A stretch of 64,000 bases of DNA from Plenodomus lindquistii. Taxonomy: Eukaryota > Ascomycota > Dothideomycetes > Pleosporales > Leptosphaeriaceae. A program made the translations under genes and the position numbers. The notes beneath the pieces were generated by a model. The model had not been told where the DNA came from. It saw only the letters and a program-made list of their open reading frames with translations, and ran no database searches. The stretch spans positions 1,488,001 through 1,552,000 of the forward strand of contig JANUWI010000008.1 in NCBI GenBank assembly GCA_025504975.1, given 5' to 3'. Within the stretch, counting starts at the first letter, position 1; each line of letters opens with the position of its first letter. Positions 24,217 to 35,671 of this stretch are shown here, one piece after another.

Positions 24217-27200
24217 TACTATAATTAATAGACTTTATATATACCTAGGCTTTTTTCTTTATAATAAATATAAATTAAGTTTTTTTATTAGTAAAAAAGT
24301 CTATAAAAGTACTATACTATTAGAACGTAGTATTAACTTTTAGATAACTTTATTAGTTATTTTATTTAATATAGTAAAATAGAATATTTACTACTAGATT
24401 AAATAGTAGATTTTAATAGATTACTACTAGAAATTTATAATATTCTATATTATCTACTAGCGCGGTATTATCTATAGTAGAGCTATAAAGTAAATTCTTA
24501 GTATAAATAAAAATAAATACTATACGCTCTATATTATATATAAGTATTATTATAGGTATCTATATTAAAGTATATAGTATAATAGATATAGTTACGCTAT
24601 ATATTTAAATATTATATTAAAAAAAAGTAAAAAAAAATATAGGTATTTATATTTAACTTTAATATATTATATTATAGTTATAGTGTTTTACTATAAGTAT
24701 AATAACTTTATATTATTAAATACTATTAAAAGTAGTATAACTACTACTATATCTAGATATAACTATAAAATCTACTTCTAGTAGTCTATTTTATTAAAAA
24801 CGCGTTATTAAACTATAGGTAAAACAACTCTATAATAGTATTATATTTTTAAAACTATAGTATATATAGTAGTACTTATTCTAGAATATATTAAATAAGC
24901 TATATAAATAGATTTATAAATTTAATATATTTAATATAGTATAAAAAAGTATAAAGTAGTAGAATATATATAGTAAATTCATCTAGTACTATATATATAA
25001 AATACTAAGTATTTAATATAGCTATTTTTATATATATAGCTAATAATAATTAAGATAATACCTATCTAGATACGCTTTTAATACGTATAAATAGCATAGA
25101 ATTATATAGTTTAAAGTATAGTAAATAGTTTTATCTAATATTATACTATTATAGTTACTAAGTATATAATAGAAAATTTTAATACTATTTTATATATTTA
25201 AGTTCTTATATAAATATACATTTAGCTTTATTTAAACTTTATATATACTATAACGTATATATACTATTACTAGTAGTATAAACTATATATAGAATACGCT
25301 TTTATAATAAATAAATAATATATTATTTAATCTATTCTATATCTATTTTTTCTTTTTATACGCTTGTATTATACTTCTTAACTTTTTTATAAAGTTTAGA
25401 GAATACTAAGTATTATATTTATTCTAGTCTATATAATTATTTACTAAGTAAATTACATTTCTATTTTTACTTTTATAGAGTAGTTCTTTTAGTATAAAGT
25501 TTATAGGCTATAAAATTAATACTATATTATATATTTAGAAAGCTCTAAACTTATATAGATATACTATAGTATTATAAAAATAGCAGTAAACTATTATTAT
25601 ACTATTAACTTTATTAAATATAGCTTTATTATTAAACTATATAATCTTAATAAAAGCTTATTTATACTACTTTTTTAGTGCTTTTATAGTATTTTTCTTT
25701 TCTAGTAGTATAAAAACTAGATAAACTTAGCTTAGTAAATAGCTAAATATAAAGTAGTTATTTTTATTATCTAGTTTTATATATTTTTAAACCTAGATAA
25801 AATTCTTCTATTCTTTTCTAGACGTATAGTAATTAGTAAAATAATAGACTATAAGTTTTTTTCTAGTATATAGATTATTTACGCCCTTGCCTATATCTAC
25901 CTAGTATATAATAAATTAACTAATTTATATCTTTATACTCTATATTTATATATTATCAATTTTTTTTTATTTTAATTTTTTTCTATAATTAGTATATAGT
26001 CGCGTTTTATCTATTAGACTATAATATAAATAGTAACTACTACTAGAAAATCTAGAGAAAATAGATAATCTATTAGTTTACTAATAGTTATAGTTTTTAT
26101 ATAGTTAGAAGTAGGCGTAATAGACTATTTTAAATTAGATATTATTACTAGAGTAGTTACTCTAACTATATAAACTTCTATATTATAATCTATTTAGATT
26201 TATAAACTACTATCTATATACATCTATTTATACTTAAAAGTATAAAAAGTAGTATACTTTAAGTTATAAATATAGATCTATTATAGAAAGTAATAATAGT
26301 TTATTATTTAATAGAACTATTTAATTATATTACTATAAAATACCTCTCTATTAGTTCTAGTATCTAGTCTATTTAATAATCTAAAATACTTAATATTGCT
26401 AATTATATAGAATAAAGCGTGCTATTTTAGAAAATAAAAGTACTTATTTAAATAGTATAAATAGAAATCTTTTTTATATATATCTATTTAGTTAATAGCG
26501 CTTTATATATAATTAAAAGTAGTAGTATTATATTATTAGTAAAATATAATAGCTATAAAATTATATATAGCGTAGATAAACTATATAGTATAAAAAGTAT
26601 ATAAGTATAATAGAGAGAATATAACTACTTTAAACTATTAGATAATAACTTTTTACTTTTTTCTAGTTTACTATTTCTATTTACTATAACTTAGTATTAT
26701 ATTATTACCTATCTAATATAGTAGCTATTAGAACTATTTATCTAGCTATTCTAGTTCTAACGCTTTTTAAATATAAGTATTATCCTTTACTTACTTTTAC
26801 CTAAAAACCTTTTCTCTAAAAAGCTTTTTAATCTAGTTTAGTATATGCTATAGAAAACCTTTAAAAAATAAATAAAGTATATTAGTTAGTATTTTCTAGT
26901 ATATATTAAACCTAGCGCGTTTCTAAATAAAATAAACTTCTAGATATACCTAGTTTAAATTACCTATTAGTATATTTTTATATGTTTATAGTTTTTATTA
27001 TATCTATACCTATAGGTTATTACACTATAAGTATTCTATATAAAAAATTTTTAAATTACTAGATAAAATGCTATACTAAGTATAGTACTATCTAGATTTA
27101 ACTTTTAATATAAAAATTTACTTTTTATAGTCTATAAAAATATATAATAATATTAGATAGTAGTATTAACTTTAATTATTAGTGTAATATAGAGTAAGTT

Positions 27201-30200
27201 TATAAGTATAATAGTTATCTAAAACTAGAGTATAGTAAAAATAATAATAAAATAGTAAATAGATAGAATATATATATTTTAATATATAACCTATTATATA
27301 CTAGTAAACTTATTTTTACTAATACTAGTAATAATAGGTATAAATTCTATAAAAATAGTTCTAGGCGTAAGTTTTCTATATTAGGCTTTATAACTAAAGT
27401 TTCTAATAAAAAGATATACTAGGTATATAGTAATATTACTAGAATAGTATAATAACTAGGTTTTATCTATAAATATAATAATAGAAACTACTATACTACT
27501 AGGTAGTTATTTAGTTTATATTTTCTACTACTAATTAGCTATATAAATATTATAGTATATATATACTTTTAGAGTATTTTTTTTATTATATATATATATA
27601 GAAGTATAAACTATCTCTAATATAAATAGTTTATACTCTAAAATAAAAGCTATTACTTTAATAATATTTTAGTATAGTATATAGTACTTAGACTTAGTAT
27701 CTTTTATAATATCTATAAAAATTATTTTTTATATCTATACTTTATTTTTTATACTACTATTTAAAAAAAATAGTCTACTTTTCTAATTTTTTATATTTAA
27801 AAATCTAAAGAGATTGTATATTAGTTTTATATAGAAATCCTTTATATAGGTATTTATATTACTTTCTATAGCTCTAATATAATTTAGCTATATTATAAAC
27901 GCGTAGTTATAGTTAGACTAAAAGCTAGTAAATATAAACGTTTTTTATCTATTAGTAGATATTCTATAATATACTACTTTATATACCTAAATAGTACTTA
28001 GACTATAGATAGAATAATACTTCTAGTAGAAATACTATTATAGATAAAAGTTTTATAGTATAACTAATAAGTAGTAAACTATAGCTAAGTTTTTATTTAG
28101 TTTACTACGCTAAAGTTAAATATAAAAAAGCTATTTTTTATACTACTTTTTTTTTCTATATAGCTAATTGAGTTAGTGCTATTCTAAATAGCTATAAAAA
28201 AAACTAATATCTAGTAAAGTAGTTTTATTTTTATATATCTCTAATATACTTATTTCTAAACATTCTATTACTATAGTATAGTTTTTACATTTATTATAGT
28301 TTAGTATAAAGCGTTTATTTTTATATAAAAAGGTTATAGTAATAGTATAAAAAAAGCCTATTTAGTATTTTAAATATAATCTAGTAGTAATTTTAATATA
28401 CTTTTACTAGAAGTTTTACTATAAACTAATATAAAAAGATTTATTAAACGCGTAGCTATATTTTATAGTTAAGTTAAACCTATTATATAAATAATAATAG
28501 ATTAGATATATTATAGAATATAGCTACTTTTTATAAGTTTACTAGTATTTATATAAACTTTTTATATAAGAAAAAACTTTATAGTACTAGTTATAGATTT
28601 ATAAAAAATGTTTTTTATATTAATATATATATAAATATATATTATAAGTTAAATTATAGTAGATATTATATAGTTACTAATATTTATAGTAAATTATAAA
28701 TAGAATTTACTATATAGATACTTAAGTATAGTAAATAGTATTTTACTTTTATAACTTTATATTATATAACGCGTATACTTTTTCTATACCTAGCACTATA
28801 ACTATTATAATAGTCTAATAAATAATCTATTACGTATAAAAACTTATAATTTAGACTATTTATCTATAGTAAAGCTAAACGCACGTATAGATATAAAGTT
28901 TAAACTAGTAAAAATAGTTTTTTATTTAAAGTTATTATTTATACTACTTAACTTTTTTATATACCTCTCTATATAACTATAGTTATATTTAATAGCCTAT
29001 TTAATAGCTATTTATAAACTAGTTATAGGCTATACTATTAGTAAAACCTATATAAATATCTAGTTTTACCTAATAAAATAATGCTAGTATAGTATAAAAG
29101 CTACTAGAAAGTTTATAGTATATAGTTATTATTAATCTCTAGCTACACCTAGATATTAATACTATTTATAAAAAGTAGCTAGCTAGACTACTCTAATTAA
29201 ACCTTTTTTACTTACATCTTTTAGCACCTAATTCTCTTTTAAAACTCTAAAAGGAGTAGTAATAGAGATTTTATTACTTTTAAACTATAGATTAAGTTAA
29301 CTAAAATTTTTTTACTTTAAACCTCTAGAGTTATAAAGTATAAAAGTAGATTATTTAAAACTTTTAAATAAAGTTAATAGAAAGTAGCTATAGGCTTTAC
29401 TTTACCTATAATAGTTATAGTTAAATTTAAAATTACTTAAAACTTTTATTTCTATATTTTATAACTACTACTACTATTACTACTAGAACTACTTACTCTA
29501 TATTATTAGAGACTCTATATTATTTAAGCTTTATTATAAAAAAAAGTACTATAAAGTTTAATAAAAGGTTTAAAAATTAAAACATAGATTTTATTTACTA
29601 TTATAAGTTAAGTTATAACTTTAGCTATATAATAGTTAATATTTACTAGTAATAAAAACTTTTTTTAGTAAGTTTTTTAATATAACGCTTAATAATTAGT
29701 TAATATTATTAAAATAGTACTTAGCTAGCTAGAAAGCGTTATTTAAAGTAATTACTAATTAGCTTTTTAAAAAATATAAATATATACCTATTTATATATA
29801 CTATACTAGTTAACTATTACTATACTAAGCTTTTAAAGTCTATAGCTATAGACTAATCTAGTAAATATAGTAAATTTATTAAACTTATTAAATATATAAA
29901 ATTTAATAAAACTAGATAAACTAAACTTTATAAAAAGTAAAATATCTAAATATACTACATATAATAATTTAGAAAACTAAAGCTCTAAGCGCTATATCTA
30001 ATATAGAAATGTGTATACTAAATATAGAGTATTATAGTTATAAATACTAAATATATAAAAAAAGCTACTAAAAGATTATAAATTTTTTATAACTTTCTAG
30101 TCTATTATATAGCTAATAAAAGTAAACGTTACTAGCTTCTATATAAAGTAAAAAAAAAAGCTAATATAGAACTATTATTATATTATTAGGTAAACTACTA

Positions 30201-30330
30201 ACTTTCTACTAAAAATATAGTTAATACTATAAAAAGTACTAGTTAGACTATAAATATTTAAAATATAACTAGTCTATAATAAAGCTAATTATATATCTAA
30301 AAATAAAACTATTATTTAATTTAATAGCGT
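24217..30330. other. RIP-degraded sequence, identity unknown (central part of the 22.7-kb block)
   Basis: About 6 kb of AT-rich DNA with no surviving frame and no match that I can see to the gypsy or copia relics elsewhere in the window. Translating both strands and allowing for C-to-T change gives long stop-interrupted stretches but no motif I recognise. It could be one or more DNA transposons, a large cargo element, or decayed genes. Confidence 0.4.
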
Positions 30331-30331
30331 T

Positions 30332-30524
30332 AAAGTAGATAAGCTATATATTTTTTAAAGCTTTTAAAGCTTTTAGATTAAATATACTATATATTTTTTA
30401 ATTTTTTAAAGCTTTTAACTTAGATATACTATATATTTTTTAATTTTTTAAAGCTTTTAGATTAGATATACTATGTATTTTTTAAACTTTTAAAGCTTTT
30501 AAAGTAGATAAGCTACATACTTTC
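30332..30524. repeat. Tandem repeat, about 42-bp unit
   Basis: About four to five degenerate copies of a unit reading ttttttaaagctttta followed by gattaaatatactatata-like sequence. Confidence 0.75.
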
Positions 30525-30729
30525 TAAAGTCTAATATATCTACTATATATTACTACTCTAGTAAATAGCTCTAACTATAATATTCTCTAATAAATAATAT
30601 AAAGTTATACTTATAATAGATAATATACCTTGTTAATATATTAGTAAATAAACTATATAAAAAAAGTAAAAGCTTAGTTTTAAAAGTGTAATTAAACTAG
30701 AATAATATCTATAACATATAATAGATTAA

Positions 30730-30870
30730 TAGCGCTAGTAGTAAATAGCTTTAGTAGCGCTAGTAATAAATAGCTTTAATAGCGCTAGTAATAAATAGCT
30801 TTAGTAGTACTAGTAATAAATTACTTTAGTAATACTAGTAATAAATAGCTTTAAAAGTATAGATAATAAA
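30730..30870. repeat. Tandem repeat, 25-bp unit
   Basis: The unit start (agcgctagt, drifting to agtactagt and aatactagt) recurs exactly every 25 bases at 30,731, 30,756, 30,781, 30,806, 30,831 and 30,856. There are no spacers, so this is not a CRISPR array. Confidence 0.85.
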
Positions 30871-31518
30871 AAAAAGGTTAGTATTAACTATAGAATATTA
30901 GTAGTAATAGTACCTTTTAGAAGTAAAAAAAAAAAAAAAAACAATATAAAAAAGAAAGTAGAAAGGTAGTAGACTTATATATATATAGGTTATTTAATAT
31001 AGTAAAAGTAAAAGTAAACTATATAGTAAATTATATATTATACTAGTAATAAAATAATAATTATACGCGTATAAAGAGACTTAGTTATTTTAAACTATAC
31101 TTTATATAAAAGATTTTAAAAACTACTACTATTTATATATAAATAATAGTACTAGGCTTCTAACTACTAAATAGAACTATATAGTAGCTACTATTATATT
31201 TAATTATTATTAAATTTATATACTATATTCTAACTTTAATATAGATATATATTTCTTTTAATTTTATTTTAAATTAAATATCTAATAAAATGCCTAAAGT
31301 AGTAATTTATATTAGAACTTAAATTAAAGCTATATACTAGTAGTGTATTACTACTACCTATACTATTATAGAAATAGCTAGCAATTCTATATAATCTAGT
31401 ATATAAAACTATTATTATAAAGTTTATTAAAGCTTATAGCTAGTATTATAGAGCTTTTTAAAGTATATAGAGTTATTTTTAACTTTAATACTAGTAAATA
31501 AAAAAGGCCTATAGTATT

Positions 31519-31606
31519 AAAACTAGTAGTAAAACTAAAATACATACTAGAATTAAAGCTAGTAGAATAACTAAAATAGGTACTATAATTAAAGCTAGTA
31601 CTATTA
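31519..31606. repeat. Tandem repeat, 36-bp unit
   Basis: About 2.5 copies starting at 31,519, 31,555 and 31,591. Because 36 is a multiple of three it keeps a 109-codon minus-strand frame open, with an S/T/F/Y/N-rich 12-residue repeat. I do not regard that frame as a gene. Confidence 0.7.
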
Positions 31607-31759
31607 AAAACTATTATAAAATAGCTTTTAAATTTTTTTTTTTTAAGTCTAAAAGTTTCTATTTTATATACGTGCTGCGTTTTTAGATCTCTAGACTTAG
31701 TCTCTTTTAAATACTCTAAAAACATAATTTACTAACTTAACTTTTTAACTATTAGACTA

Positions 31760-31906
31760 GCTAGTAAAGTTTTAGTTTTTTTTAAAAGATATTAAAACTA
31801 CTATATACAGCTAGAGAAGTTTTAGTATTCTTTTTAAAAATATTAAAAGTACTATATATAGCTAGAAAAGTTTTAGTATTTTTTTAAAAGATATTAAAAC
31901 TACTAT
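31760..31906. repeat. Tandem repeat, 51-bp unit, interrupted by the gypsy insertion
   Basis: Units start at 31,760, 31,811 and 31,862 (ctag.aaagttttagt...). The third is cut at 31,906 by the retrotransposon, and its continuation (atatagctagaga) appears at 41,548 after the element and its target duplication. Confidence 0.8.
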
Positions 31907-32101
31907 TGTGGTGGAAATACATGGTGTAGGGGCCCGAGCAGCTCTCAGAGGGGTCACGTGGGTGGGGCAGAACCGATAAATAGCCATCTGAAGTCCTATC
32001 GGAGACAGTAGAGACCTTCTTCTTAGTTATCTCACAACCCACCTTTCACCGATTTGGTATCGAGCCTCCTGTGCCAGAGTGAAGCATGGTCTTCCTCTAC
32101 A
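31907..32101 (+). repeat. 5' LTR (195 bp)
   Basis: Identical to 41,349-41,543. It begins TG and ends CA. A TATA-like gataaatag at 31,975-31,983 is the probable promoter. Confidence 0.95.
31975..31983 (+). promoter_or_regulatory. TATA-like element in the LTR promoter
   Basis: gataaatag about 70 bases into the LTR, in the right place to start the genomic RNA roughly 30 bases downstream. The same motif is in the 3' LTR. Confidence 0.5.
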
Positions 32102-32676
32102 AAAGCGACCGAAGAGCGATCGAAACCATCAGCTTTCACCCTTAGGACGGCTGCGAGCACCTATCGCGTGCCCAAGTTGTTACTCTTGCGATTCGGAAAT
32201 CCAGAGAGTAGCAGAAGATTCAGCGAGCTGAGTTCGGCAACCAGCAACACAACAAGCGGTGAGCGAAGGGATGTCGGTACACCCCTGAAGCTTTCACATT
32301 CTAGGAAATCAATAGAGGCACGAGTCCTCTTCGGCGAAGCTATCATAGTTGTGCGGGCACAGGCCCCAGCTAGCAACAACAAGATTATTCCGAACGCGGC
32401 TCGGCGGTAAGCGAAATGAAATCGAGCCGCGAAACCCAAAGGGCGGTCAGGATGGGGCGGCGATCAGAGGCTAAGGCTAGAAGGATAATCGCGACACAGC
32501 CTAAAAGACCAGCACAAACATGTTGTGTGAAGACTCATCGAAGGGAGTATAACTTATTCCTTATCTTTCTAGTACTACTTATATCCCGACTCATCCTCGA
32601 AGCTGTGAGAGACACACTTCTCATCTCTTTGCAAGCGATAGTACTCTGCCTACTCTTTCAACGCTTTGTTCTCACG
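32102..32676 (+). other. Leader between 5' LTR and gag
   Basis: No standard primer-binding site (TGG plus tRNA 3' complement) follows the LTR; it reads aaagcgaccgaag. The leader is CT-rich towards its end. A 118-codon frame at 32,054-32,410 lacks an ATG at its start and any recognisable motif. Confidence 0.5.
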
Positions 32677-35652
32677 ATGGCCGATCAGAAACCAATTCTT
32701 GAGACCGACACTAAATCGGTGGCCGTCTCCCCAGGTCTAGGATCTATTCAGAGATCTAACACGCCGATGACAGACACTGGAGACTCTAGAGTCACCACTT
32801 TCGAACAGTTCCCGACACTTCCAGGGTCAAAGGGACCGACTGGCGATCGCCTGAAGCCGAGGGAGCCAAAGAAACAGGACCTGTCAAGCAGTGAAGATGA
32901 GCTATACCGACCCCTCCCGAAGAAGCCTCAGCCGCGCCCTGCCGAACACCTGTCGGATCCAGTGGCAGAAATGATGGCCAAGGCAATTCAAATGCTCTCA
33001 CAAGGGCAGTCGAAGCTTACTCAGGCCCCTTTCCCCTCCGAATACCTTCCGAGCTTTGATGGTTCTGATATCACAGTATTCCTTGAGAGATACGAAGAAG
33101 TTGCGCTTCATTATGGCTTCTCAGAATCTGAGAAGGTCCGAAGGGTTATCACCTACTGCAAAGAGCGCCAGAAGCAGATTATTCGCTATTCGATAGAGTA
33201 TCAGGACGCGCTGGAGGACTGCAACTGGACATCGCTACAGATAGCCCTCCGCAAGCGGTTCAGGAGCAACGACACGGCCCAACAGGAAGAAAGTGCGGCT
33301 CACCTAGAGCAGTGGCTGCGCGATTGTCAGTCGAGGCCTGATCTGAACATTAAGGAGTACCTTGAAGAGTTCCAAATCAAAATCGAGAGGTGCATTGCAT
33401 CAGAAGAAATTGAAAGGAACAAGAAGGGATACTACCTTGTTAAAGGGCTGCCTATTCACCAAGCTACAAAGGTCCTTCAGAAGTTCAATCTCTCTACGAA
33501 GCGCCCTCGGGACTTCAGCTTTGAAAAGATTAGCAGTTATCTATCGGCCCGAATCGAGATCGAGGAGGAAGCAAAGAGGTTGAACCCCACTGAAGCAACG
33601 AAGAAATTCAGTCCCGATCACCAGTTCAACACTCAGAAGGTAGTTGAAATTAAGCTGCCCTCATTCAGCCAGCCTACCCTGCAATACCCGAAGGACACTC
33701 AGGCGCCGAAGACTCACCGAATAGCTCAGTCCCCTCCAGGAGTACCAGCCAGCCAAAGCGAAGTCGACATGCTCTCGGACAAGCTCTTCCAGTTACAACT
33801 CAGCAAAGCCGATCTTATCTCGGTCCAATGGACACCAAGAGAATCTGAGCTCCTCGCAAACCATTCGATTGCCACCCACGTCAAAGAAACAGCTGGCGAG
33901 CGTCTTGCGAAGGCACAAGCTCAGGACAAGCCACCGCAGAACCATTTCCAGCAACCGAACTTATTTCAGAGGCCTTCGGGCCAGCAAACCCAGGGTACCT
34001 CTCAGAACCAGCCTCCACGATTACCTTTCACGTGCTTTGTCTGCAACAAGCAGGGACACGGCAAGGCCGAGTGCCCATCGATCAATCAACTAACTGAGAA
34101 GGGTTGGTGTCACTGGAATGAGAACCGAATGCTCTTCTGGGGCACTCCCAATAACCCGCAAGGCCGAGTGACTGGCCTAGGTAACCAGGGGTGGCTTGAG
34201 ACTATTATAGCCCATATCAAGCGAACGTGGATCAAGCAGGATCTCAGCCCATTCGCAGTCAAAGCACCCTGGCTTGAAGACTCATCGCCTCCAGTTGCTA
34301 TTCAGAATAACTCTGTAGTTGCAAATCTGAACCCCGATACAGACTCAGGATCCATTTCAGCAGAAGATTACCAGGCATTCTGGGACGCTTCCCATTCGGC
34401 GATCGCAGAAGATAATGATCTCTATGCAATCCAAGCAGCCCAGATTGAACACAAGTCAATCACCCGAAAGACTGTCGATCGACGCGCACTCGGGGATCCA
34501 AAAGTACAGAAGCCAAAGCCAGACTCAAGCTCTACAGTACCGAAGGCCATTCTCAGAAGGGCTGAAAAAGACCAGCCTATTCAACCAAGAGGCCGCCGAG
34601 ACCTTGTCGCAGAAGGAAACAAGCCACAAGAAGCTGAGCAAGTCTGGCCTATGGATGAGGAGATGATTGATAATGCGCTGGAAAAGACCTTTGCAAAGAA
34701 AGCACCAGTCCCGAGGAAGATTCGGTTTGCAGAAGGGATCCCACCAACTACTAACGAAGTCATTGCGTCAATCCTCTCCGCTACTGTATCGATGCCAGTA
34801 GGCACGCTTATTGGAAACATGCCAGAAGTACGCAAGAAGCTCTTTCGGAACACCTACAGCAAGGAAGAGCTGGACAAAGAGTACTTTCTGCAGGCGAATG
34901 CCACTCGCACCGCTGAGGAGGACTCAGAGGATGAGGAGGACCACCGACCAATCCTCGGATCAGTTTCTGTTGTGAATGCAGCTGCCATCCCCGATTACGT
35001 CCTCGTCGAAGCCAGTTCGAGCGGCTCAGTGTCCCAGTGTTACAGCATGACTGCCACCGATTGGGAGGATCCAGAGATCAATCGGGTGCAGGCCAGTATT
35101 GAAAGCAGTGAGGAAGACCGACAAGAGCTCGAACTAGTAACTGCAAGGCGGCGGTACTACGATAAGCAAGCGGGTGTAGAGCACATTCGGAGGGACTGCC
35201 CAAAGGTGCCTGTGACTATTGGGGGCAAGCATTTCCTTAGTCTTCTTGACACAGGAGCTGAGCTGAACACTGTTCGGCGTGAGACTGCAGACGAAGCCCA
35301 ACTCCCTATCTCGACACTCCCTCGGGAGATGAAGAACGCGAAAATGGTCTCCGCAAATGGTTCGACAGGTGGTTTCAGCGGGATTGTTTGGGGAGCATCA
35401 GTGGAGATAGGATCAATTGTTGTGCGGACGAACTTCTTTGTGATTGACCACTGCACAAATGCGATTATCCTAGGAAACCCATTCCTTGCAGACGCCCGAG
35501 CAAACATCGAATACTCCGCCCATGGGCTTACCTACTGCCGAATCTTCAGCGAGGATGGAGAAGGGAGCACCCGGTTTGTGTGCACGAAAGGCAATCAGGT
35601 GAATGCCAGAGGGATCGCAGTTCAATCGGTGGGAAAAGGCAGGGGGATGTAG
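32677..35652 (+). CDS. gag: Gag-protease polyprotein
   Basis: This frame encodes a 991-aa structural polyprotein with an aspartic protease at its C-terminus. I chose ATG 32,677 (acgATGGCC, MADQ...) for its strong context. The frame is open back to ATG 32,416, but that extension is a leucine-rich hydrophobic stretch unlike gag and reads more like a CT-rich leader. Domains: retrotransposon gag domain at about residues 115-290; a CCHC zinc knuckle at C453, C456, H461 and C466 (CFVCNKQGHGKAEC) for RNA packaging; an acidic, serine-rich linker; and a retropepsin with DTGA at 858-861 and the ILGNPFL flap-side motif near 930. The stop (35,650-35,652) lies inside the frameshift hairpin. Having protease in the gag frame, ahead of the shift, resembles alpharetroviruses rather than most gypsy elements, which keep it in pol. 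Confidence 0.88.
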   Translation: MADQKPILETDTKSVAVSPGLGSIQRSNTPMTDTGDSRVTTFEQFPTLPGSKGPTGDRLKPREPKKQDLSSSEDELYRPLPKKPQPRPAEHLSDPVAEMMAKAIQMLSQGQSKLTQAPFPSEYLPSFDGSDITVFLERYEEVALHYGFSESEKVRRVITYCKERQKQIIRYSIEYQDALEDCNWTSLQIALRKRFRSNDTAQQEESAAHLEQWLRDCQSRPDLNIKEYLEEFQIKIERCIASEEIERNKKGYYLVKGLPIHQATKVLQKFNLSTKRPRDFSFEKISSYLSARIEIEEEAKRLNPTEATKKFSPDHQFNTQKVVEIKLPSFSQPTLQYPKDTQAPKTHRIAQSPPGVPASQSEVDMLSDKLFQLQLSKADLISVQWTPRESELLANHSIATHVKETAGERLAKAQAQDKPPQNHFQQPNLFQRPSGQQTQGTSQNQPPRLPFTCFVCNKQGHGKAECPSINQLTEKGWCHWNENRMLFWGTPNNPQGRVTGLGNQGWLETIIAHIKRTWIKQDLSPFAVKAPWLEDSSPPVAIQNNSVVANLNPDTDSGSISAEDYQAFWDASHSAIAEDNDLYAIQAAQIEHKSITRKTVDRRALGDPKVQKPKPDSSSTVPKAILRRAEKDQPIQPRGRRDLVAEGNKPQEAEQVWPMDEEMIDNALEKTFAKKAPVPRKIRFAEGIPPTTNEVIASILSATVSMPVGTLIGNMPEVRKKLFRNTYSKEELDKEYFLQANATRTAEEDSEDEEDHRPILGSVSVVNAAAIPDYVLVEASSSGSVSQCYSMTATDWEDPEINRVQASIESSEEDRQELELVTARRRYYDKQAGVEHIRRDCPKVPVTIGGKHFLSLLDTGAELNTVRRETADEAQLPISTLPREMKNAKMVSANGSTGGFSGIVWGASVEIGSIVVRTNFFVIDHCTNAIILGNPFLADARANIEYSAHGLTYCRIFSEDGEGSTRFVCTKGNQVNARGIAVQSVGKGRGM

Positions 35653-35671
35653 AAGCCAGCGATACATCCCC
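35631..35671 (+). promoter_or_regulatory. Programmed -1 ribosomal frameshift signal
   Basis: The slippery heptamer G GGA AAA (35,631-35,637) is in gag phase. After a 5-nt spacer a perfect 9-bp stem pairs ggggatgta (35,643-35,651) with tacatcccc (35,663-35,671) around an 11-nt loop. A -1 slip moves ribosomes exactly into the pol frame, and the gag stop codon lies 13 nt past the heptamer. Loop bases gaagcc (35,652-35,657) could also pair with ggcttc at 35,713-35,718 to form a pseudoknot. Confidence 0.88.

Noticed and set aside
23947..24228. Two overlapping ORFs on opposite strands of 79 and 92 codons
   Set aside because: They fall across the non-coding miniature LTR element and its tRNA-like domains.
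30730..30870. Regular 25-bp repeats, possible CRISPR array
   Set aside because: Units are directly adjacent with no spacers, and the context is fungal repeat DNA.
31396..31725. 109-codon minus-strand ORF
   Set aside because: Kept open by a 36-bp tandem repeat in AT-rich DNA; low complexity (S, T, F, Y, N) and no gene context.
32054..32410. 118-codon ORF starting in the 5' LTR
   Set aside because: No ATG at its start, no motifs, and out of frame with gag; most likely leader.
35475..35481. Alternative slippery heptamer AAACCCA in the gag/pol overlap
   Set aside because: It lies inside the protease domain and I saw no stem after it; the GGGAAAA site with hairpin at 35,631 is far better.
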